A DNA stretch of 64,000 nt from Methylosinus trichosporium OB3b (GCF_002752655.1 NZ_CP023737.1:3496001-3560000), one strand, 5' to 3'. Numbered from the stretch's first letter, positions 19,216 through 29,458 are shown. A program made the numbers and translations. Notes: generated by a model not told the origin, from the letters alone.

Positions 19216-20931
19216 CTAGTGGAACAGAACGAAGGTCTTCTGCAAGGTGATCGACACGCCCCAGGCGAGCGGAACGCCGACCGCCGCCCAGGCGAGGATC
19301 AGCAGCGCGCGCGCGCCGCCGTTGCGCCGCGCATCGACGCGGCGCGCCTCGGCGGCGGCCGCTTCGGCGACGGCGCCCTCCTCGACGAAATCCTCGAAAT
19401 CGGCGTGCGCTTCCGCTTCTTCTCTCGCGACGGCCGCGACGGTGGTCTTCTTCTCGGCCGCCACTTGGTCGTCGGTCATGAAAAGGCGTTCCGCGACCGG
19501 CCGCACGGCGAGATCGCAGACGAGGCCGAGGACCAGCAAGCCGGCGAGAATATACATGGTCTGATTATAGACGGCGTCGCGCGCGACGCCGTGGTCGAGC
19601 TGATAATCGCGGATGTAATTGACGAGCACCGGCCCGAGCACGCCGGCCGTCGACCAGGCGGTGAGCAGGCGACCGTGAATGGCGCCGACGTGATGCGTGC
19701 CGAAGATGTCGGCGAGATAGGCGGGGATGGTCGCGAAGCCGCCGCCATACATCGACAGGATGATGCAGAAGAACAGCACGAACAGGATCACATTGCCCTG
19801 CGTCGCCGCCCAGGGCGCCGCGGCGTAGAGAAAGAAGCCGAGCACGAAGAAGATCGCATAAGTGGTCTTGCGGCCGAGCTTGTCCGATCCCGTGGCCCAG
19901 AAGAAGCGCCCGCCGATGTTGCAGAGGCTCAGCAGGCCGGTGAAGCCGGCGGCGATGGCGGCGATCTTCTTTTTCTGATCCGGAGAGAGATCGGAAAAAC
20001 CGATGTCGAGGCCGATGAGATGCCCACCGAAGACTTCCTGCAGCATGGGAGAGGCCATGCCGATGACGCCGATGCCGGCGCTGACATTGAGAGTGAGCAC
20101 CGCCCAGAGCAGCCAGAACTGCGGAGTCTTCCAGGCGACGTCGAGATGCACGTGGCGGCTCGTCACCATCTTGTTGGCGGCCGCCGTCGGCGGCGTCCAG
20201 CCCTCGGGCGTCCAGCCGTCGCGCGGCACGCGGTAGCCGAGCGCGCCGCCGACCATGAACACGAAATAGATCGCCGCCATCGCGACGAAGGTCTGCCAGA
20301 CGCCGACCGACGTCGGAGTCGCGAAATAGCTCATCAGCTTGTCGGCGAGCGGCGCGCCGATCATGGCCCCGCCGCCGAAGCCCATGATCGCCATGCCGGT
20401 GGCCATGCCGCGCCGGTCGGGGAACCATTTGATCAGCGTCGAAACCGGGGAGATATAGCCCAATCCGAGGCCGATGCCGCCGATGACGCCGGAGCCGAGC
20501 CACAGCATCCAGATTTGATGGAGATAGACGCCCGCCGCCGAGATCAGCAGGCCGCCGCACCAGCACGCCGCCGCCGCGAGCCCCGCTTTGCGCGGGCCCG
20601 CCGTCTCCAGCCAATGGCCGAACACGGCGGCCGAGGAGCCGAGGAACACGAAGAACAGCGTGAAGGTCCAGCCGAGCATGCTGATCTTCCAATCGCAGCT
20701 CGTCGTGACGACGCTGTCGAAAAAGCTCATTTCGGCCGGGCAGGCCTTCGGCTCGGAAACGCCGACGGCGCGCGACAGCGGCAGCCAGAACACGCTGAAA
20801 CCATAGGCCATGCCGATGCAGAGATGGATGGCGAGCGCCGCCGGCGGCACCAGCCAGCGATTGAACCCATGCTCCGCCACGGAGCGCTCGCGGCTGAAGA
20901 AAGACTGGGAGGTTGAGGCGGCTGACGACAT
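19216..20931 (-). CDS. OFA-family (oxalate/formate antiporter-like) MFS transporter with fused small subunit
   Basis: 571 residues. A 12-helix MFS core (about residues 25-475) shows family features: GMAYGFSVFWLPLS in helix 1, GIGLGLGYISPVSTLIKWFPDRRGMATGMAIMGFGGGAMI, and NIGGRFFWATGSDKLGRK. An Ala/Glu-rich linker (about 485-540) leads to a further helix, ALLILAWAAVGVPLAWGV, which matches the short membrane protein usually encoded separately downstream of such carriers. Two extra cysteines lie in the first periplasmic loop. The substrate is a carboxylate in characterised relatives (oxalate, formate); here unproven. Confidence 0.82.
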   Translation of the reverse strand: MSSAASTSQSFFSRERSVAEHGFNRWLVPPAALAIHLCIGMAYGFSVFWLPLSRAVGVSEPKACPAEMSFFDSVVTTSCDWKISMLGWTFTLFFVFLGSSAAVFGHWLETAGPRKAGLAAAACWCGGLLISAAGVYLHQIWMLWLGSGVIGGIGLGLGYISPVSTLIKWFPDRRGMATGMAIMGFGGGAMIGAPLADKLMSYFATPTSVGVWQTFVAMAAIYFVFMVGGALGYRVPRDGWTPEGWTPPTAAANKMVTSRHVHLDVAWKTPQFWLLWAVLTLNVSAGIGVIGMASPMLQEVFGGHLIGLDIGFSDLSPDQKKKIAAIAAGFTGLLSLCNIGGRFFWATGSDKLGRKTTYAIFFVLGFFLYAAAPWAATQGNVILFVLFFCIILSMYGGGFATIPAYLADIFGTHHVGAIHGRLLTAWSTAGVLGPVLVNYIRDYQLDHGVARDAVYNQTMYILAGLLVLGLVCDLAVRPVAERLFMTDDQVAAEKKTTVAAVAREEAEAHADFEDFVEEGAVAEAAAAEARRVDARRNGGARALLILAWAAVGVPLAWGVSITLQKTFVLFH

Positions 20932-21222
20932 GGTTCCTCCGAACCCGACTATGCGCTGGCGCGATTATCCGATCTTTTCACGAGCGAAATCGCCACAGCG
21001 CCGATCGGCGATCAATAGGCAATTCTCGTCACATCATGCGAATTGTCTATGACAGTCGCCGGAGCCGCGCATAAGAGCCTGAAATCGCGAGAGGCGATTC
21101 TTTGTGCTTGCTGGAAAAGCGCGTCGTCCCTATCCTTCACGCTCAATATGTAACTGGCGTATATAGCCTGGCCGCATGCGTCGTCGAAGCGGCCGGGAGC
21201 GGCCCCATCGAAGGACAGCGCC

Positions 21223-22227
21223 ATGCGGTTCGGCGTCTTCTGCACATATGAGAATCCGCAGCAGGATTTCGCGCGCTGTTTCGAGACGCAGACGCGGCTC
21301 GTGCGCCATGCCGAGGCGCTCGGCTTCGAGGAGGCCTGGGTCGCCGAGCACCATTTCGATGCGGACGCCGTCTGTCCGTCCATCCTCTCGCTCCTCGCTT
21401 ATCTTTCCGGCGTCACCAGCCGCATCCGGCTCGGCTCGGCGGCGGTGCTGCTCGCCTTTCGCAATCCGATTCAAGTCGCCGAGGATGTCGCGACGATCGA
21501 CAATCTCTCGCATGGCCGTTTCGAATTCGGCGTCGCCCGCGGCGGGCCGTTCGAGATGCAGAACCGCCATTTCGGCGCCGGCAAGGATCATACGCGCGAG
21601 ATGACGCTGGAGGCGCTCGGCCTCGTCGAGCGGCTGCTCTACGAGGACAAGGTCACTTTCACCGGCGCGCATTATCAGGCCAATGGCGTCAGCCTCTCGC
21701 CCCGCCCCGTGCAAAAGCCGATCCCGACCTATCTCGCGACGACGACGCCGGGCGCGATCCGCTACGCCGCGCGCAACGGCTATGGCGTGATGGCGGGTCC
21801 GCCCTTCCCGATCGAGCAGATCGCCGAGACCTTGCGCGTCTATCGCGAGGCGGCGGGGCCGGAGGGCGATCCGCGCTTCACCATGGCGCGCTTCTATTTC
21901 GCCGCGCCGCGCCGCGAGCAGGCGCTCGCCGAGGCGGTTCCCTTCCTCGCCCGCTTCGCCGAGCGCATGCGCGGCAATTTCGCGCGCCAGGACGGCGCGC
22001 CGCCGCCGTCGCTGACGGAAGAGGGGCTGCTCGAGCGCTCGCTGATCGGAGATTTCGACGAGGTCGCCGAAAAAATCGCCGCCTATCGCGACCAGACCGC
22101 GTTTCGCGCCATTCTGCTGAAGCCGATCTCGCGCGACGCCGAGAAAAACCTTCGGTCGCTCGAGGATTTCGCCCGCCACATCCGCCCGGCGCTCGGCGCG
22201 GAGCCGGCCGCCGAGGCCGCGCAATAG
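21223..22227 (+). CDS. LLM-class flavin-dependent oxidoreductase (luciferase-like monooxygenase)
   Basis: 334 residues with the TIM-barrel luciferase fold. Visible are AEALGFEEAWVAEHHFDADAVCPS (the EHHF motif near strand 2), RIRLGSAAVLLAFRNPIQVAEDVATIDNLSHGRFEFGVARG (FMN-binding region) and IPTYLATTTPGAIRYAARNGYGVM. Such enzymes use reduced FMN and O2 to oxidise varied organics. AAGGAC precedes the ATG. It stands alone, divergent from the OFA transporter. A distant paralogue lies at 62699-63670. Substrate unknown. Confidence 0.85.
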   Translation: MRFGVFCTYENPQQDFARCFETQTRLVRHAEALGFEEAWVAEHHFDADAVCPSILSLLAYLSGVTSRIRLGSAAVLLAFRNPIQVAEDVATIDNLSHGRFEFGVARGGPFEMQNRHFGAGKDHTREMTLEALGLVERLLYEDKVTFTGAHYQANGVSLSPRPVQKPIPTYLATTTPGAIRYAARNGYGVMAGPPFPIEQIAETLRVYREAAGPEGDPRFTMARFYFAAPRREQALAEAVPFLARFAERMRGNFARQDGAPPPSLTEEGLLERSLIGDFDEVAEKIAAYRDQTAFRAILLKPISRDAEKNLRSLEDFARHIRPALGAEPAAEAAQ

Positions 22228-22258
22228 GGCGGCGAGAGACGAGCCTTCAGGCGCGCAT

Positions 22259-23272
22259 TCAGAGCCCGGGCCGCCGCATCATCACGCCGTGAATCTCGAG
22301 GAGCTGCGCGTCGAAGGGCGCCGCGGGCGCCGTCGACAGCGGCGTTCGATCCGCGCGCAGCCGCATCAGCTCCACTTCGCTCGCGGGCATCGAAATGTCG
22401 AGATCGCCGGCGCAGGCCAGAGGCTTTTGCAGATAATGCAGCAGCATGAGGCGTGGGGCGGCGAGCCGCATGGCCGATTGGGCGTTCTTGCGCAATTTGC
22501 GCTTGCCGGCGGCGATCGCGAATTCCCCCGCCGTCTGAGTCGAGCGCAGCATCACGCCGATGAGCTCGCCATGGCCCGGCCAGCGGGCCGAGCCGCCGCG
22601 GGCGATCTCCAGAAATTCTCCCGAGAAGACGGTCGAGGAGAGATCGACGCGCCGGCACGGCCCCGAGATCTGCGCCTCGGCGGCGCGATGATAGAAAAAG
22701 CTCGGAGGCCGCACGGGAGCCCGCGGAATCGTGGCGCGGCCGAGCGCGATCTCCAGCAGCAGCCGATCCACCACTCGTCCCGATATCTCCTCGCTGAGGT
22801 GATGCTCGTCGACGAAATCCTCCGGGCGCGGCGGGCCGAGGATCGCGTCCAGAGTGAGGCAGCGCACGCCATGCGCCTGCGCGATCTCGAGATAGAGCCT
22901 CTTGACCACGGCGACGCAGGCGTGGACGCGCTGCCGGCCGATCGGCTGCACCTCGAGGCAGAGGAAGATGAGGGGAAGGCGGCGGCTCGCGCAAAAGCCG
23001 ACGACGTCGAGCAGCGTCTCGCGCAGCTGCGTGGGCGTGACGAGCCCCGAGTCGAGCAGCATCATGTCGTTCAGTGAATATTCGAAGATGACGAGATCGG
23101 GAAGCGGCGCGTCCTCGCCCTCCATCTCCATCAGCCGCAGCAGCCCGAACAGCGAGCCGACCGCGCCGAGGAAGCGGTTCTCCACCTGATGGCGCTTCGC
23201 CGCCGCCTCGAATTGCCTGGCCCAGCCGTACGAAATTCCCGTGTTAGAGCCCCCCACCAGACTGATCTTCAT
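22259..23272 (-). CDS. SGNH/GDSL-type hydrolase-like protein
   Basis: About 337 residues. The N-terminal domain (1-190) shows SGNH blocks: VGGSNTGIS (nucleophile Ser), FEYSLNDMMLLDSG (block III Asn) and DFVDEHHLSEE (DxxH). The C-terminal 150 residues are a beta-rich region without a recognised motif. The start at 23272 puts the block I Ser at residue 8, as in the family; an extension to 23446 is arginine/proline-rich noise. No signal peptide, so probably cytoplasmic or acting on a polysaccharide intermediate at the membrane. Similar proteins are often encoded with polysaccharide genes. Confidence 0.7.
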   Translation of the reverse strand: MKISLVGGSNTGISYGWARQFEAAAKRHQVENRFLGAVGSLFGLLRLMEMEGEDAPLPDLVIFEYSLNDMMLLDSGLVTPTQLRETLLDVVGFCASRRLPLIFLCLEVQPIGRQRVHACVAVVKRLYLEIAQAHGVRCLTLDAILGPPRPEDFVDEHHLSEEISGRVVDRLLLEIALGRATIPRAPVRPPSFFYHRAAEAQISGPCRRVDLSSTVFSGEFLEIARGGSARWPGHGELIGVMLRSTQTAGEFAIAAGKRKLRKNAQSAMRLAAPRLMLLHYLQKPLACAGDLDISMPASEVELMRLRADRTPLSTAPAAPFDAQLLEIHGVMMRRPGL

Positions 23273-23392
23273 CGCCTCGTCTTCATCGCTTCGTCGCTCC
23301 GGGCGCACGCCTGCCGCGGCGCCCCTTTTAGCCGGGGCGCGCGGCGGAGTTAAGCCGGGGCGAGAGGGCGACGTCTCGCGCCGTGGTGATAA

Positions 23393-23716
23393 GGGTCGGC
23401 GGAGGCGCTCGCGGGCGCGCTGACGGAAACCGTCGCGACGAAGCATGACGTCGACCGGGTCGCGATCAAGATCCAGGCGCTCGAGCAGAAGGTCGTTTCA
23501 CTGGAGCATAAGCTCGTCGCCGAGAGTCGTGCGACCGTCTACAAGACGTTCGGCGCGCTCGCGGCGCTGATCGGTCTGATTCCCGCGGGCGCGGCTGTCG
23601 CCGCCAGATTTTGGGCGCATCGAGCGGCATGCGCAGCGCGAGCTCGACGGCCGTCTCTATCCGCGCGATCGCCGATAGCTGCCCGGAGAAAAGCGGGCGG
23701 CGATGGCGACAGATAA
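23393..23716 (+). pseudogene. Remnant of a DUF1640-like coiled-coil membrane protein
   Basis: An open stretch right after an in-frame TAA reads EALAGALTETVATKHDVDRV, then IKIQALEQKVVSLEHKL, then ATVYKTFGALAALIGLI. This is a coiled coil followed by one hydrophobic helix, the pattern of C-terminal halves of DUF1640-type proteins. No ATG, GTG or TTG and no N-terminal half precede it. The last 60 bases overlap the 3' end of the convergent MFS gene. It looks like a 5'-truncated gene. Confidence 0.45.
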
Positions 23717-24883
23717 AAGGATGATCGCTGCCATCGCGGCCCAGGCGCTCGAGAGATCCGCGACGCGATCCCGTATCGCGCCGGCGATGAAGGGGGTCGT
23801 GCTCGCCACGATATAGCCGCCGCCCTGGACGAAGGCGGCGAGGTCGCCGGCGCGAGCCGGATCGTCGACATGATCCAGCGTGACGATCAGGGAGAGCGGA
23901 AACAGGGCGCCGAGACCCAGTCCGAGCAGCAGCGCAGCCGGCGCGGCGAGGGCGATCGGCGCCGCGACGAGGCTGGCGAGGCCCGCCGCGACGCCGAGCA
24001 GCGCCGCGATCAGCGGGCCGCGGCGATCGGGAAAGCGGTTGATGAAGGCCGACACGGCGAGGCTGGCGACGACCTCCGCGACGATCACGCCGGCCAGCCA
24101 AAAGCCGCTCGATTGCCGGCTCTCGTCGAGGCTCATGTAATAGGGCGGCAGCCAGGCGAGAACCAGCGTGAAGGCGCCGGTGCCGATGCCGAAGAATAGC
24201 ATTAGCGTCCAGGCGCGGCCATTGCGCCAGAATGATTCGCCCGCCTCGCTGGCCGCCGCCTTCGTCGTTTCCGGCGGAAAACGAAGCGCCGTCCAGGCCG
24301 CCGCCGCCAGGAGGGCCGGCAGCGACCAGAGGGCGAGCGCCGCTTGCCAGCCGATGACGCTCGCAAGGCCGGCGGCGGTCGCGGCGGCGACGGCGGCGCC
24401 GCCCATGATCGCAGTCGTATAGAGCCCCATCGCGCGGCCAACGCCGGCGCCGAAGCGCGCCTTGATGACGCCGGGCAGCAGCGCCTGGACGGCCGCCACG
24501 CCGAGGCCGGCGCCCGCGGCGCTGGCGAGCATTCCGGCGGCGTCATTCCACACCCATCGGCTCGCGCAGGCCAGCGCGATGAGCATGATCGCGAGGGCGA
24601 CGCCGCGCTTTGCGCCGAGCAGGCGGCGCAGCCCGCCGCCCGCGAAGGCGCCGAGGCCCATGAGGAAAATCGGCAGGGTGGTGAGGAGCCCGGCCTGCGC
24701 CGAGTTGAGGTCGGCCGCGCGCTCGACGAGGTCGAGCAGCGGTCCCAGCCCCGCCATCGCCGGCCGCAGGTTGAAGGCGATGAGCAGGACGACGGCCAGA
24801 GTCAATCCTTGCTGCGGCGTCTTGCCCTCGCTCGTTGCGGAAGAGGTGGCGGCGTCGGGCGCGCTTTCGGCCGTCGAGGTCAT
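23657..24883 (-). CDS. MFS transporter (CynX/NimT-like family)
   Basis: About 408 residues with 12 hydrophobic segments. FNLRPAMAGLGPLLDLV in helix 1 followed by LNSAQAGLLTTLPIFLMGLGAF is characteristic of the CynX/NimT (cyanate/nitroimidazole) group. A longer open frame reaches 25108, but MTSTAESAPDAATSS at 24883 is the sensible start. It is divergent from marR with 82 bases between starts, so MarR probably represses it. Function likely efflux of a small toxic compound. Confidence 0.82.
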   Translation of the reverse strand: MTSTAESAPDAATSSATSEGKTPQQGLTLAVVLLIAFNLRPAMAGLGPLLDLVERAADLNSAQAGLLTTLPIFLMGLGAFAGGGLRRLLGAKRGVALAIMLIALACASRWVWNDAAGMLASAAGAGLGVAAVQALLPGVIKARFGAGVGRAMGLYTTAIMGGAAVAAATAAGLASVIGWQAALALWSLPALLAAAAWTALRFPPETTKAAASEAGESFWRNGRAWTLMLFFGIGTGAFTLVLAWLPPYYMSLDESRQSSGFWLAGVIVAEVVASLAVSAFINRFPDRRGPLIAALLGVAAGLASLVAAPIALAAPAALLLGLGLGALFPLSLIVTLDHVDDPARAGDLAAFVQGGGYIVASTTPFIAGAIRDRVADLSSAWAAMAAIILLSVAIAARFSPGSYRRSRG

Positions 24884-24940
24884 GGGGCTTCTCCAGAGGC
24901 GGCGAGGTCGTCGGCGGTTGCCATTCGAGCCCTCGTGGGC

Positions 24941-24976
24941 TAATATCTTTTCATAAAGTATCTCGATGTCAAGATA
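24941..24976. promoter_or_regulatory. AT-rich MarR operator candidate between MFS and marR
   Basis: TATCTCGATGTCAAGATA (24959-24976) is a 5-bp inverted repeat (TATCT/AGATA) over the first codons of marR. An adjacent ATATCTTTTCATAAAGTAT half overlaps it at 24943-24961. The AT-rich block is out of character with the surrounding GC-rich DNA, as expected for a shared divergent promoter/operator. Confidence 0.45.
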
Positions 24977-25481
24977 TATGACCGAACCCGACACGCCCAA
25001 AGACCGCGCCGCCGCCGCCGCCCGCCAATGGCGGACGGAGCGGCCCGACCTCGATCCCTTCCCGATGGAGGTTCTGGGCCGGCTTCTCGAGCTGGCGCAG
25101 CTAATCACGCGCGACCGCCTCGCTTCCGTCTTCGCCGACTTCGGACTGCAAATGGGCGAGTTCGACGTATTGGCGACGCTGCGCCGCTCGGGCTCGCCCT
25201 ACGCCCTCACGCCGACGGCGCTCTATGAGGCGACGATGATCTCGTCCGGCGGCATGACGGCGCGGATCGATCGGCTGGAAAAGGCCGGGCTCGTCCAGCG
25301 CCTCAGGCATCCCACCGATAGGCGCGGCGCGCTGGTGGCGTTGACCGACTCGGGCAAGGCGCTCATCGACGACGTTCTGACGCGCCATGTGCAGGCCGAA
25401 ACGGCGCTCCTCTCGCCGCTGACGGAAGAGGAGCAGAAAACGCTCGACCGCCTGCTGGCCAAGCTGCTCGCCGGGCTCTAA
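24966..25481 (+). CDS. MarR-family transcriptional regulator
   Basis: 171 residues. The winged-helix core is visible as [50 protein letters not shown] and the wing [19 protein letters not shown]. MarR proteins bind palindromic operators and release on ligand binding. Start choice is uncertain: ATG at 24966, or ATG at 24978 (MTEPDTPKD), which would leave the operator-like repeat in the leader. Divergent from the CynX-like exporter, its likely target. Confidence 0.88.
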   Translation: MSRYMTEPDTPKDRAAAAARQWRTERPDLDPFPMEVLGRLLELAQLITRDRLASVFADFGLQMGEFDVLATLRRSGSPYALTPTALYEATMISSGGMTARIDRLEKAGLVQRLRHPTDRRGALVALTDSGKALIDDVLTRHVQAETALLSPLTEEEQKTLDRLLAKLLAGL

Positions 25482-25542
25482 AGAACGCGACGGGCGCTCT
25501 TCTCGCTTCCATCCGCGCGTGTCCGGGGCCATATTCGCGGCC

Positions 25543-28071
25543 ATGGCCTCTTCCCCGAAAAAGCCGAAGGACCCCGCGAGACCGACGCGCGCAAAGGCCG
25601 CCAAGCCCGAGGTCGCGCCGATCGCGCCGCATTTGCAGGCGCTGCTCAACCCCGGCCTCGCCGAGCGGCAGGCGGGATTCGAGGAGGCGCCGCAGGCGGG
25701 CTATGATCCGGGCGCGGTGATCGGCGTCGATGACGAGCTCGTCGAAAAGCTCGAGCTTCGCGGGCCGGGCGGCGTCACCGCGACGATGGAGAGCCTCGAG
25801 CAGCTGTTGAAGCTCGGCGATCCCAATCTGCGCGAGAAGAAGCCGTGGACGCCGCATCGTCCCGAGCGCCCGCAGAAGAGCGAGGGCGGCGTCAAATTCG
25901 ACCTCGTCTCCGATTATGAGCCGCGCGGCGACCAGCCGCAGGCGATCGCCGAGTTGACCGCCGGCGTCGGCGCCAATGAGCGCGACCAAGTGCTGCTCGG
26001 CGTCACCGGCTCCGGCAAGACCTATACGATGGCGCAGGTGATCGCGCGCACGCAGCGGCCGGCGCTGGTGCTCGCGCCCAACAAGACTCTCGCCGCCCAG
26101 CTCTATGGCGAGTTCAAGAGCTTCTTCCCCAACAACGCCGTCGAATATTTCGTCTCCTATTACGACTATTATCAGCCGGAGGCCTATGTGCCGCGCACCG
26201 ACACCTATATCGAGAAGGAATCCTCGGTGAACGAGCAGATCGACCGCATGCGCCACGCCGCGACGCGCTCTCTGCTCGAGCGCGACGACGTCATCATCGT
26301 CGCGTCCGTCTCCTGCATCTACGGCATCGGCTCGGTCGAAACTTATACGGCGATGACCTTCGGCGTCAGCCTCGGCGAGAAGCTGGAGCAGCGCCAGCTC
26401 GTCACCGATCTCGTCGCCCTGCAATATCGCCGCATCAGCTCCGACTTCACGCGCGGCACGTTTCGCGTGCGCGGCGATACGGTCGATATTTTTCCGGCGC
26501 ATTATGAAGACCGCGGCTGGCGCATCTCCTTCTTCGGCGACGAGGTGGAATCGATCTGCGAATTCGATCCGCTCACCGGAAAGAAGACGCAGGATCTCGA
26601 ATTCGTGAAGGTCTATGCGAACTCTCACTATGTGACGCCGCGCCCGACGCTGCTGCAATCGATCAAGGCGATCAAGGACGAATTGCGCGCGCGGCTCGGC
26701 GAGCTGAACAACGCCGGGCGCCTCGTCGAGGCGCAGCGATTGGAGCAGCGCACCCGCTTCGACCTCGAGATGATGGAGGCGACCGGCTCCTGCGCCGGCA
26801 TCGAGAATTATTCGCGCTATCTCACCGGCCGCCGGCCGGGCGAGCCGCCGCCGACCCTGTTCGAATATCTGCCCGACAACGCCATCGTCTTCGCCGACGA
26901 GAGCCATGTGAGCATTCCGCAGATCGGCGCGATGTACAAGGGCGACTTCCGCCGCAAGGCCACGCTCGCCGAATATGGATTCCGCCTGCCCTCCTGCATG
27001 GACAATCGGCCGCTGCGCTTCGAGGAATGGGACGCGATGCGGCCGCAGACCATCGCCGTCTCGGCGACGCCCGGCGATTGGGAGATGGAGCAGACCGGCG
27101 GCGTCTTCGTCGAGCAGGTCATTCGTCCGACCGGCCTCATCGATCCGCCGGTCGAGATTCGCCCCGCGCGCTCGCAGGTCGACGATCTGCTCGGCGAGGT
27201 GAAGGCGGTGAGCGATCTCGGCTATCGCTCGCTGGTCACCGTGCTGACCAAGCGCATGGCGGAAGACCTCACCGAATATCTGCACGAGAATGGCGTGCGC
27301 GTGCGCTACATGCATTCGGACATCGACACGATCGAGCGCATCGAGATCATCCGCGACCTACGTCTCGGCGCCTTCGACGTGCTGGTCGGCATCAATCTGT
27401 TGCGCGAAGGGTTGGATATTCCCGAATGCGGCTTCGTCGGCATTCTCGACGCCGACAAGGAAGGGTTTCTGCGCTCCGAGACCTCGCTGGTGCAAACGAT
27501 CGGCCGCGCCGCGCGCAATGTCGACGGGCGCGTGATCCTCTATGCCGATTCCGTCACCGGCTCGATGAAGCGCGCCATGGACGAGACCGACCGCCGCCGC
27601 GCCAAGCAGCAGGCCTATAATGCCGAGCATGGCATCACGCCGGCGAGCATCAAGCGCGACATCGCCGATATTCTCGGCTCGCTCGCCGAGCAGGATCATG
27701 TGACCGTCGACGCCGGCCTCTCGGAGCTGGCGCCCGGCCACAACATGCAGGCGACGCTCGCCGATCTCGAGAAGCGCATGAAGGCGGCGGCCGCCGATCT
27801 CGCCTTCGAGGAGGCGGCGCGCCTGCGCGACGAGATTTCCCGCCTGCAGCGCGCCGAGCTATTGGCCGAAGCCAATCCGCTGATGCGCCCGCGGGGACGC
27901 GGCGGCGCGGGCGAGGAGTCCGTTCCCGGCACGCGTGCGCGAAAACCGACGGATGCGGATATGGGTCCACACAACTTCGGCGGCGGCGAGGCGCGGCCGT
28001 TGAGTCGTCCGCCGCCGCGATCGATGGCGGGGAAGGCGGGGACGAAGGTGGTGAAGGGGAAGCTGCAATAG
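25543..28071 (+). CDS. uvrB: Excinuclease ABC subunit UvrB
   Basis: About 842 residues; a GTG at 25519 could add eight. UvrB verifies DNA damage and directs incision with UvrA and UvrC. The N-terminal 115 residues are a Lys/Pro-rich extension seen in alphaproteobacteria. The conserved core follows: [10 protein letters not shown], Walker [13 protein letters not shown], the [12 protein letters not shown] beta-hairpin, DESHVSIPQ (DEAD-like Walker B), [10 protein letters not shown], the helicase motifs [17 protein letters not shown] and [12 protein letters not shown], and a UvrC-binding UVR motif ([24 protein letters not shown]). Monocistronic. Confidence 0.95.
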   Translation: MASSPKKPKDPARPTRAKAAKPEVAPIAPHLQALLNPGLAERQAGFEEAPQAGYDPGAVIGVDDELVEKLELRGPGGVTATMESLEQLLKLGDPNLREKKPWTPHRPERPQKSEGGVKFDLVSDYEPRGDQPQAIAELTAGVGANERDQVLLGVTGSGKTYTMAQVIARTQRPALVLAPNKTLAAQLYGEFKSFFPNNAVEYFVSYYDYYQPEAYVPRTDTYIEKESSVNEQIDRMRHAATRSLLERDDVIIVASVSCIYGIGSVETYTAMTFGVSLGEKLEQRQLVTDLVALQYRRISSDFTRGTFRVRGDTVDIFPAHYEDRGWRISFFGDEVESICEFDPLTGKKTQDLEFVKVYANSHYVTPRPTLLQSIKAIKDELRARLGELNNAGRLVEAQRLEQRTRFDLEMMEATGSCAGIENYSRYLTGRRPGEPPPTLFEYLPDNAIVFADESHVSIPQIGAMYKGDFRRKATLAEYGFRLPSCMDNRPLRFEEWDAMRPQTIAVSATPGDWEMEQTGGVFVEQVIRPTGLIDPPVEIRPARSQVDDLLGEVKAVSDLGYRSLVTVLTKRMAEDLTEYLHENGVRVRYMHSDIDTIERIEIIRDLRLGAFDVLVGINLLREGLDIPECGFVGILDADKEGFLRSETSLVQTIGRAARNVDGRVILYADSVTGSMKRAMDETDRRRAKQQAYNAEHGITPASIKRDIADILGSLAEQDHVTVDAGLSELAPGHNMQATLADLEKRMKAAAADLAFEEAARLRDEISRLQRAELLAEANPLMRPRGRGGAGEESVPGTRARKPTDADMGPHNFGGGEARPLSRPPPRSMAGKAGTKVVKGKLQ

Positions 28072-28105
28072 GGTTCGTCGCTTTCCCTTCACATGATCGA
28101 GCCGC

Positions 28106-29458
28106 TCATTTCGCGCAGGGCGTATTAACTCCGTTCGGACTGCGAATCTCGACATTCTGCATTCCGACGATCTTGGAAAAGTTATACGAGACTTTCACAG
28201 GCGCCGCGAGACCCGACCCCGCGGCCCAGAGCGCGACTTGCCCGGATGAGCTGACGGGAAAGACCACGCGATTATGGAGGCTGAGGAGCGGTCCGGCCGG
28301 GGTCAACAACGTCGAGAGCATGCGTGTCCCTGCCGTCGTGCCGTCTGTCACGAAGGCGCGATTGACAGCGAATGAGTAGCCCTCCTGCGTCGCTTTAGCC
28401 GTGAAATAGAGCTTGGAGCCGAGAGGCGCGAAGGAAGTAAATTGAGGCGTCGGGGCGAGGACGACTGCGCGCTTGGTCGTCGCTGCGGTTCCTTGGGTCA
28501 CCCACAGCTCTTGACCAGCAGGATTGTTGGCAATCACATTGGTCGCCACGAAATAGACTTTCGATCCGATTTTGACAAAAGGATCGTTGTTCGAGCCCCA
28601 ATTGTAGAGATTGACATTGCCGAGCCGCTTGGTGCCCCCCTCCGTGCCGTCCGTGACCCATAGCTCACGGCTGTCCACCGAATTCGTCGTGACGGACAGC
28701 AGCGCGTAAGGCATCCCACGCAGCCGGCTGATGCTCCACACCCTCCAATTTGGGCTGGAAGCTGGTTTCAAGGATCTTGTTCGTGCAGCCGTGCCATTGG
28801 TGACCCAGAGATCGGGGCCGAACAGAATCCTGTTCCCGACAGTTCCGAGCCCCGGATAAATTGCGACGCCGCTCTTCCATTTGAGCACCTGCTCGCCCCC
28901 GATTCCGTGGGTGGCCCAGATATTGGAGCCGAAATCCGAGTAGATCGCGAAAGCGCCATTGGAGAACACCAAGGGATTCGCCGGGGGATGCCCGGCCCCA
29001 TTGCCAGGTCCGGGAAGCTGGTCGGTGAGGATTTGCGTCCCGGCGGCCGTGCCGTCGGACGTCCACATCTCGTGACCCTGCAGTTTGGTCACCGCGGGAA
29101 AGATCGCCCTGTCGCCGATTGTCTCGAAACGCGTGTTACGCGACGCACTCCAACCGCCGCCGGGCGAGGACGACGCGGCGCCGGGGTTGATGTCCTTCAA
29201 GAGTCGCGTGCCGGCGGCCGCGCCATTGGTGATCCACAGCTCGCGGCCCGCCGCTTCCGAGGTATTGGAGAAGAGGACGTTGCCTTTGCCGACGCTGGTG
29301 AAGGAATAAGCGTCAGCTCCAGGGGCGTCGACGAGATCAATCAGCTTTTTCGTTGTCGCGCCATCGCTGAAATACAGCGCTCGATCGCCCTCTTTCGTCA
29401 CCGCCTGGAACATTGCGACACAGGCCACGGCCACCGTCGCCGCCGTCGAAGCCGCCAT
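28106..29458 (-). CDS. ELWxxDGTxxGT-repeat protein, probably exported
   Basis: 450 residues with an N-terminal hydrophobic stretch (STAATVAVACVAMF) that may be a signal. At least six repeats follow, each with an E-L/M-W-x-T-D/N-G-T-x-x-G-T core (RELWITNGAAAGTRL, HEMWTSDGTAAGTQI, RELWVTDGTEGGTKR, QELWVTQGTAATTKR and others). These blades resemble the ELW(K/V)(S/T)DGTxxGT repeats of predicted beta-propeller surface proteins in many bacteria. Two cysteines only. GC content is visibly lower than in the flanking uvrB and mod genes. Role unknown, perhaps surface binding. Confidence 0.65.
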   Translation of the reverse strand: MAASTAATVAVACVAMFQAVTKEGDRALYFSDGATTKKLIDLVDAPGADAYSFTSVGKGNVLFSNTSEAAGRELWITNGAAAGTRLLKDINPGAASSSPGGGWSASRNTRFETIGDRAIFPAVTKLQGHEMWTSDGTAAGTQILTDQLPGPGNGAGHPPANPLVFSNGAFAIYSDFGSNIWATHGIGGEQVLKWKSGVAIYPGLGTVGNRILFGPDLWVTNGTAARTRSLKPASSPNWRVWSISRLRGMPYALLSVTTNSVDSRELWVTDGTEGGTKRLGNVNLYNWGSNNDPFVKIGSKVYFVATNVIANNPAGQELWVTQGTAATTKRAVVLAPTPQFTSFAPLGSKLYFTAKATQEGYSFAVNRAFVTDGTTAGTRMLSTLLTPAGPLLSLHNRVVFPVSSSGQVALWAAGSGLAAPVKVSYNFSKIVGMQNVEIRSPNGVNTPCAK

